From the NCBI GenBank assembly GCA_964571855.1, contig CAZNDO010000043.1, forward strand, positions 1 to 9,565: a stretch of 9,565 nt of DNA. Reading direction: 5' to 3'. This document shows, piece after piece, positions 6,340 through 9,565 of the stretch (positions within the stretch are counted from its first letter, which is position 1; each line of letters starts with the position of its first letter). Under the pieces are notes generated by a model, which had not been told where the DNA came from, searched no databases, and was given only the letters and a program-made list of their open reading frames with translations. The position numbers and the translations under genes were made by a program. Origin of the DNA: CAYYFX01 sp964571855 (GTDB lineage Bacteria > ARS69).

Positions 6340-7484
6340 CGACCATCGCCGCCGTGGAATCGCTGGTCACCGCCGAGGAGCGCGCCGAGATGGTGCGCCT
6401 GCGCCGGGACTTCCACCGCCACCCGGAGCTCGGGTTCGCCGAGGTGCGCACGTCCGGCATCGTGGCCGCGCGGCTCCGGGAGCTGGGCTACGAGGTCCGC
6501 ACGGGACTCGGCGGCACCGGCGTGACCGGCCAGCGGGGCGGGGGCGGGAGGACCCTGTTCGTGCGCGCGGACATGGACGCGCTCCCGATCCGGGAGGAGA
6601 ACCGCGCGGAGTACCGGAGCGCGAACGACGGCGTGATGCACGCGTGCGGCCACGACGCGCACACCGCGGTCGCGCTGGCGGCGGCCGGACGCTTCGCCCG
6701 CGCCACGTTCCCGGGCACGGTCCGCTTCGGCTTCCAGCCCGCCGAGGAGGTGGGGCAGGGCGCGGACCGGATGATCGCGGACGGCGCGCTGGAGGGGGTG
6801 GATGCCGCGCTCGGGCTGCACGTGTGGAACTCCATGCCGGTGGGGAAGGTCGGCGTGACCGAGGGCGCGGCCATGGCGTCGGTGGACGACTTCGACATCG
6901 TCGTGCACGGGCGGGGCGGCCACGCGGCGGCGCCGCACGAGGCCGACGACCCGGTCGTGAAGGCCGCCGCCATCGTGCAGGACGTGCAATCCATCGTGTC
7001 GCGCAACACGGATCCCATGAAGGCGGCCGTCCTGTCCGTGACCTGGATCGAGGGCGGCTCCGCGTACAACGTGATCCCGGAGAGCGTGACCCTGCGGGGC
7101 ACGATCCGCACGTTCGACGAGGGCGTGAAGCGGCGCATCCACGCGCGGCTGCGCGAGGTCGTCGGCGCGCGCGGCACCGTGGAGCTGCGGTCCATGACCC
7201 GGGTCCTCGTGAACGACCCGCGCATGTGCCGCATCGTGCACGCCGCGGCGGCCTCGGTGGTCGGCGAGGCGAACGTGATCACGGACGAACGAACGATGGG
7301 CGGCGAGGACTTCGCCTCGATGCTCGCGGCGGTCCCCGGCTGCTTCTTCTTCGTGGGCTCGGCGTCCGGCGAGGCCTGGCCGCACCACCATCCGCGCTTC
7401 GACGTGGACGAGCGCTCGCTCGCGATCGGCCTCGAGATCATGACCCGCGCCGCGCGCGCCTACCTGGAGCGCGGGTTCGCGTGA
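6336..7484 (+). CDS. M20D-family amidohydrolase (HipO/AbgA-like metallo-hydrolase)
   Basis: This cytoplasmic binuclear-metal amidohydrolase of 382 aa has no signal peptide. Family members cleave N-acyl amino acids, IAA-amino acid conjugates, hippurate or p-aminobenzoyl-glutamate. The catalytic domain shows LRRDFHRHPELGF (22-34), RADMDALPI, MHACGHDAHTA with ligands Cys104 and His106, QPAEEVGQGADRMI with Glu137/Glu138, LHVWNSMPVG with His162, and a C-terminal HHHPRFDVDE with His350-352. The inserted dimerisation domain (PF07687) is recognisable from GRGGHAAAPHEADDPV through GGSAYNVIPE. All expected metal ligands are present, so it should be active. The start is ATG 6336 in an ATGA overlap with ygfZ, with GAGGAG at 6323-6328, a strong ribosome binding site. 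Operon context with PTPS and a folate-binding protein makes a folate-derived amide an attractive but unproven substrate. General acyl-amino-acid hydrolysis is the alternative. Confidence 0.93.
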   Translation: MTTIAAVESLVTAEERAEMVRLRRDFHRHPELGFAEVRTSGIVAARLRELGYEVRTGLGGTGVTGQRGGGGRTLFVRADMDALPIREENRAEYRSANDGVMHACGHDAHTAVALAAAGRFARATFPGTVRFGFQPAEEVGQGADRMIADGALEGVDAALGLHVWNSMPVGKVGVTEGAAMASVDDFDIVVHGRGGHAAAPHEADDPVVKAAAIVQDVQSIVSRNTDPMKAAVLSVTWIEGGSAYNVIPESVTLRGTIRTFDEGVKRRIHARLREVVGARGTVELRSMTRVLVNDPRMCRIVHAAAASVVGEANVITDERTMGGEDFASMLAAVPGCFFFVGSASGEAWPHHHPRFDVDERSLAIGLEIMTRAARAYLERGFA

Positions 7485-7488
7485 GGTG
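7483..7488 (+). promoter_or_regulatory. Ribosome binding site overlapping the previous stop; decides the Nudix start
   Basis: GAGGTG at 7483-7488 overlaps the TGA of the amidohydrolase (7482-7484) and lies just before the GTG at 7492. The alternative GTG at 7486 sits inside this element and has no ribosome binding site of its own, so 7492 is preferred. The spacing of about 3-4 nt is short, which leaves some doubt. Confidence 0.45.
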
Positions 7489-7491
7489 GTC

Positions 7492-8001
7492 GTGAGGGAG
7501 CGGCATTGCGTCCTCTGCGGCGGGCTGCTCGCCGGCGAGCCGCCGGCGTGCGGCCGCTGCGGCCACGTGCACTGGCGCGATCCCAAGGTGGCGGCCTGCG
7601 TGATCTTCCCGTGGGACGGCGGCGTCTTCCTGATGCGTCGCGCCATCGAGCCCGGCTACGGGCGCTGGACGTACCCCGGGGGCTACGTGGACCGCGGGGA
7701 GACCGTGGAGGCGGCCGCGGTGCGCGAGACCCGCGAGGAGGCGGGGTGCGAGGTGGCCCTGGACGACCTGCTCGGGCTGTACAGCTATCCCGGCCAGACC
7801 GCCATCATCGTGGTGTACCGGGGGCGGGTGGTCGCCGGAGAGCCGCACGCGCTGTCCGAGAGCCTGGAGGCGCGGTCGTTCCCGGAGGGCCGGATCCCCT
7901 GGAGCGAGCTGGCGTTCCACAGCACGCACGAAGCGCTGCGGGATTGGCTGGCGACGGCGCGGGATCCCTCGCGGCGCGGGCGGTCCCGGAACCTCGCCTG
8001 A
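7492..8001 (+). CDS. Zinc-ribbon Nudix hydrolase
   Basis: This Nudix pyrophosphohydrolase of 169 aa has an N-terminal zinc ribbon (Cys6, Cys9, Cys20, Cys23 in CVLC...CGRC), as in NudC-like and related bacterial Nudix proteins. The Nudix box occupies about residues 64-86: GYVDRGE, then seven residues, then RETREEAGC. It keeps the metal-binding Glu residues, with Thr in place of the usual aliphatic residue. The family hydrolyses nucleoside diphosphates linked to another group. The NADH-specificity motif of NudC (SQPWPFPxS) is not seen, so NADH is not an obvious substrate. ADP-ribose, a sugar nucleotide or a pterin triphosphate are possible. The gene begins a few bases after the amidohydrolase stop and is the last gene of the operon. 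The start could instead be GTG 7486 (171 aa). Confidence 0.88.
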   Translation: MRERHCVLCGGLLAGEPPACGRCGHVHWRDPKVAACVIFPWDGGVFLMRRAIEPGYGRWTYPGGYVDRGETVEAAAVRETREEAGCEVALDDLLGLYSYPGQTAIIVVYRGRVVAGEPHALSESLEARSFPEGRIPWSELAFHSTHEALRDWLATARDPSRRGRSRNLA

Positions 8002-8006
8002 GGGGC

Positions 8007-8023
8007 GCCCGCTTCCGGCGGGC
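8007..8023 (+). terminator. Possible terminator hairpin after the operon
   Basis: GCCCGC and GCGGGC form a 6-bp GC-only stem with loop TTCCG, starting five bases after the Nudix stop codon. Two more G-C pairs can form outside a one-base bulge. No T-tract follows, so it would be an atypical intrinsic terminator, a transcript-end stabiliser or a chance structure. Confidence 0.35.
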
Positions 8024-8156
8024 CCGTCCGGGGTGGTAGCGTGCGGCGCCGGCCCGGACCGCAACCCCGGTCACGGCGCCGTCCTCCAAGGCATAACCGG
8101 GATGCATGACCGGGGCGATCGGTCCGGCCCGCGGCGGGCCGGCGGAGCGAGTCCAC

Positions 8157-8165
8157 GAGGAGGGG
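8157..8165 (+). promoter_or_regulatory. Strong ribosome binding site of the beta-helix gene
   Basis: GAGGAGGGG at 8157-8165 is close to the ideal anti-16S match and ends about 4-6 nt before the ATG at 8170. It fixes that start and indicates independent, uncoupled translation. Confidence 0.7.
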
Positions 8166-8169
8166 TGCG

Positions 8170-9474
8170 ATGCGCGTGTCGATGTGGGTCGGGGCGTGTC
8201 TCCTGCCGGCGCTGCCGGCCGCGGCGGCCGTCCACCAGGTTCCGGGGGACTTCGCCACGATCAGCGCGGCGATCGCAGCCGCCTCGCCCGGGGATGTGAT
8301 CCAGGTGGCGGCGGGCATCCACGCGGCGTCGACGAGCGGCGAGACGTTCCCGCTGACCGTGACGAAGGACAACCTGGTGCTGCAGGGCGCCGGGATGGGG
8401 GTCAGCGTCCTGGACGCGGAGGGGCTGGCTCGCGTCGTCAACTGGGAGGCCTCGACCGGGGGACGCCTCACGGGCTTCACGATCCGGGGCGGGCTCCACG
8501 ACGTGGGCGGCGGGTTGCGCGTGGGGAACGGCGCGCCGGAGGTGGATCGCAACCTGTTCGTGGACAACGGTGCCGGCGTGCGCGGCGCGGCGATCTTCGT
8601 GGTGCGCGCGGCCCCGCCCGTCGCGTCGCCGTGGATCCACCACAACGTGTTCTGGAACAACTACGACTCGACGCCGGCCGATGCCGTGGACACGCACGGG
8701 GTCATCCACCAGGGGGATGCGGCGGGCGTGTTCGAGCACAACCTCGTGGGCCGGACGGACGGGAACGGACTGCTCACGGCGTCGAACGCCGCGCCGATCG
8801 TTCGCCACAACATCTTCCTGGAGAACGGGATTCCCGGCCCGCCGCCGCGCGGCCGCGGCATCTGCTGGCTCGCGAGCACGCCCGCCGCGATCTCCCACAA
8901 CCTGTTCCACGCGAACACGATCGCCGCGATCCTGTGGCCGGCGTCGGCGGGGTCGAACTTCAGCGGCGCCGCCGCGAACGCGGTGGACTCCACGGATGCG
9001 GTGTTCGGCAACCTGGACGGCGATCCGCTGCTGACGGATCCCGACGCCCTCGACTTCACCCTGACCGCCGGCAGCCCGGCGATCGATGCCGGGGATCCGG
9101 CGCTCCCGCTCGACCCGGACGGCACCATCGCCGATCTCGGCCCCTTCTACTTCGACCAGGGCGGCGTGTCGGATGCGCCCGCCGTGGACGCGGGCCGCGG
9201 ATCCCTCGCGCTGCGCGCGGGCCCGAACCCCTTCCGCGCCGGCACGACGCTCGCGTTCTCGCGCCCGCCCGGAGCGCGCGAGGCGCTGGACGTCCGCATC
9301 GTGGATGCGGCCGGACGCGTCGTGCGCCGCCTGTCACCGTCCACGGCCGCCGCCGGCAGCATCGCCTGGGACGGCCGCGACGACGCCGGCCACCCCGTGG
9401 CGTCGGGCGTCTACCTCTTCGTCGTCCGGGCGGACAGCGAGCTGCGCTCCGTCCCGGTGGTGCGCCTGCGCTGA
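8170..9474 (+). CDS. Secreted right-handed beta-helix protein with C-terminal FlgD-Ig/type IX-like sorting domain
   Basis: This predicted exported protein of 434 aa has a signal peptide at residues 1 to about 20 (cleavage likely after LPAAAA). Residues 21 to about 330 are a pectin-lyase-like parallel beta-helix. It opens with VPGDFATISAAIAAASPGDVIQVAAG, the usual entry segment of DUF1565-type helices, and continues with coils of the form HHNVFWNN, EHNLVGRTDGNG, RHNIFLENG and SHNLFHANT. The segment GSPAIDAGDPALPLDPDGT with DLGPFYFDQ closes the helix. The C-terminal domain from NPFRAG (353) to the end carries DVRIVDAAGRVVRRL, WDGRDDAGHPVASGVYLF (from 400) and a final short strand. This is the FlgD-Ig-like fold used as a sorting signal in type IX-secreting bacteria. 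No catalytic residues of a known lyase are identifiable, so the activity is unknown. The gene is probably transcribed separately from the operon. Confidence 0.85.
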   Translation: MRVSMWVGACLLPALPAAAAVHQVPGDFATISAAIAAASPGDVIQVAAGIHAASTSGETFPLTVTKDNLVLQGAGMGVSVLDAEGLARVVNWEASTGGRLTGFTIRGGLHDVGGGLRVGNGAPEVDRNLFVDNGAGVRGAAIFVVRAAPPVASPWIHHNVFWNNYDSTPADAVDTHGVIHQGDAAGVFEHNLVGRTDGNGLLTASNAAPIVRHNIFLENGIPGPPPRGRGICWLASTPAAISHNLFHANTIAAILWPASAGSNFSGAAANAVDSTDAVFGNLDGDPLLTDPDALDFTLTAGSPAIDAGDPALPLDPDGTIADLGPFYFDQGGVSDAPAVDAGRGSLALRAGPNPFRAGTTLAFSRPPGAREALDVRIVDAAGRVVRRLSPSTAAAGSIAWDGRDDAGHPVASGVYLFVVRADSELRSVPVVRLR

Positions 9475-9565
9475 CGAGTCTCGTGTGACGGTGGGTGTGC
9501 CCGCAGAGTCACGACGAGGCGACGGAGGCGAGGCGGCGGTCGACGGCCCGGTTGCGGGGTGGGCC
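9475..9565. other. Downstream tail, no gene seen
   Basis: Apart from the hairpin at 9481-9517, the last 48 bases show no start codon with a ribosome binding site and no recognisable coding or RNA feature. The window ends before the next gene can be judged. Confidence 0.4.
9481..9517 (+). terminator. Two-part hairpin, candidate terminator of the beta-helix gene
   Basis: The outer stem pairs 9481-9489 (TCGTGTGAC) with 9508-9517 (GTCACGACGA), nine pairs with one bulged G. The inner stem pairs 9491-9495 (GTGGG) with 9500-9504 (CCCGC) around the loop TGTG, with one G-T wobble. It begins six bases after the stop codon at 9472-9474. No T-tract follows, so Rho-independent release is uncertain, but the position and the length of pairing are better than expected by chance. 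Confidence 0.5.

Larger units (their letters stand above)
8002..8169 (+). other. Intergenic region with three inverted repeats
   Basis: This is the only sizeable gap in the window, and I see no gene or tRNA in it. It holds three inverted repeats: 8007-8023, 8044-8081 (arms CGGCGCCG at 8044-8051 and 8074-8081, inner arms GACC/GGTC at 8057-8060 and 8069-8072) and 8124-8142 (near-palindromic CCGGCCCGC/GCGGGCCGG). The only AT-leaning patch is CATAAC at 8092-8097, a possible -10 with no convincing -35. An imperfect direct repeat (CATAACCGGG 8092-8101, CATGACCGGG 8105-8114) starts there. The gap probably holds the end of the operon transcript and the promoter of the beta-helix gene. GC-rich DNA gives many chance hairpins. 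Confidence 0.45.

Noticed and set aside
8002..8169. tRNA or other known RNA gene in the gap
   Set aside because: No cloverleaf, T-loop or CCA-end pattern is visible. The hairpins do not match any RNA family I recognise.
1..9565. CRISPR array, insertion sequence or phage genes
   Set aside because: No regularly spaced long repeats, transposase motifs or terminal inverted repeats are seen, and base composition looks uniform throughout.

Overview
The window comes from a very GC-rich bacterium (about three quarters G+C by eye, with strongly G/C-biased third codon positions). All supported genes lie on the + strand. The last gene ends in a C-terminal domain of the FlgD-Ig/type IX-sorting type. Together with the base composition this suggests a GC-rich member of the FCB side of the tree (for example Candidatus Eisenbacteria or a relative). 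Gemmatimonadota or Myxococcota cannot be excluded. This placement is an inference.

Positions 1-164 hold an upstream leader with a candidate sigma70-like promoter (TTGACA at 111-116). From 165 to 8001 runs a tightly packed eight-gene cluster. The first four genes form a complete BMP-family (basic membrane protein/nucleoside-type) ABC importer: a substrate-binding lipoprotein (165-1190), a double-domain ATPase (1187-2689) and two permeases (2686-3708, 3705-4634). Four soluble enzymes follow: a tandem 6-pyruvoyl-tetrahydropterin-synthase-like protein whose first half is catalytically dead (4634-5401), a YgfZ/GcvT-like folate-binding protein (5398-6339), an M20D-type amidohydrolase (6336-7484) and a zinc-ribbon Nudix hydrolase (7492-8001). 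Six of the seven junctions are stop/start overlaps (TTGA, GTGA, ATGA, TGATG, GTGA, ATGA), and the seventh is a gap of a few bases, so the whole set looks like one translationally coupled operon.

Positions 8002-8169 form a 168-bp gap with three inverted repeats and a small direct repeat. It separates the operon from a secreted parallel beta-helix protein (8170-9474), which probably belongs to another unit. That gene is followed at 9481-9517 by a good two-part hairpin that could end transcription.

The most interesting reading is that the operon couples uptake of a nucleoside-like or pterin-like compound to pterin/folate chemistry. The PTPS family makes or remodels pterins, YgfZ binds tetrahydrofolate, M20D enzymes include p-aminobenzoyl-glutamate hydrolases, and Nudix enzymes include dihydroneopterin triphosphate pyrophosphatase. 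Each family assignment rests on visible motifs. The shared pathway is a hypothesis.
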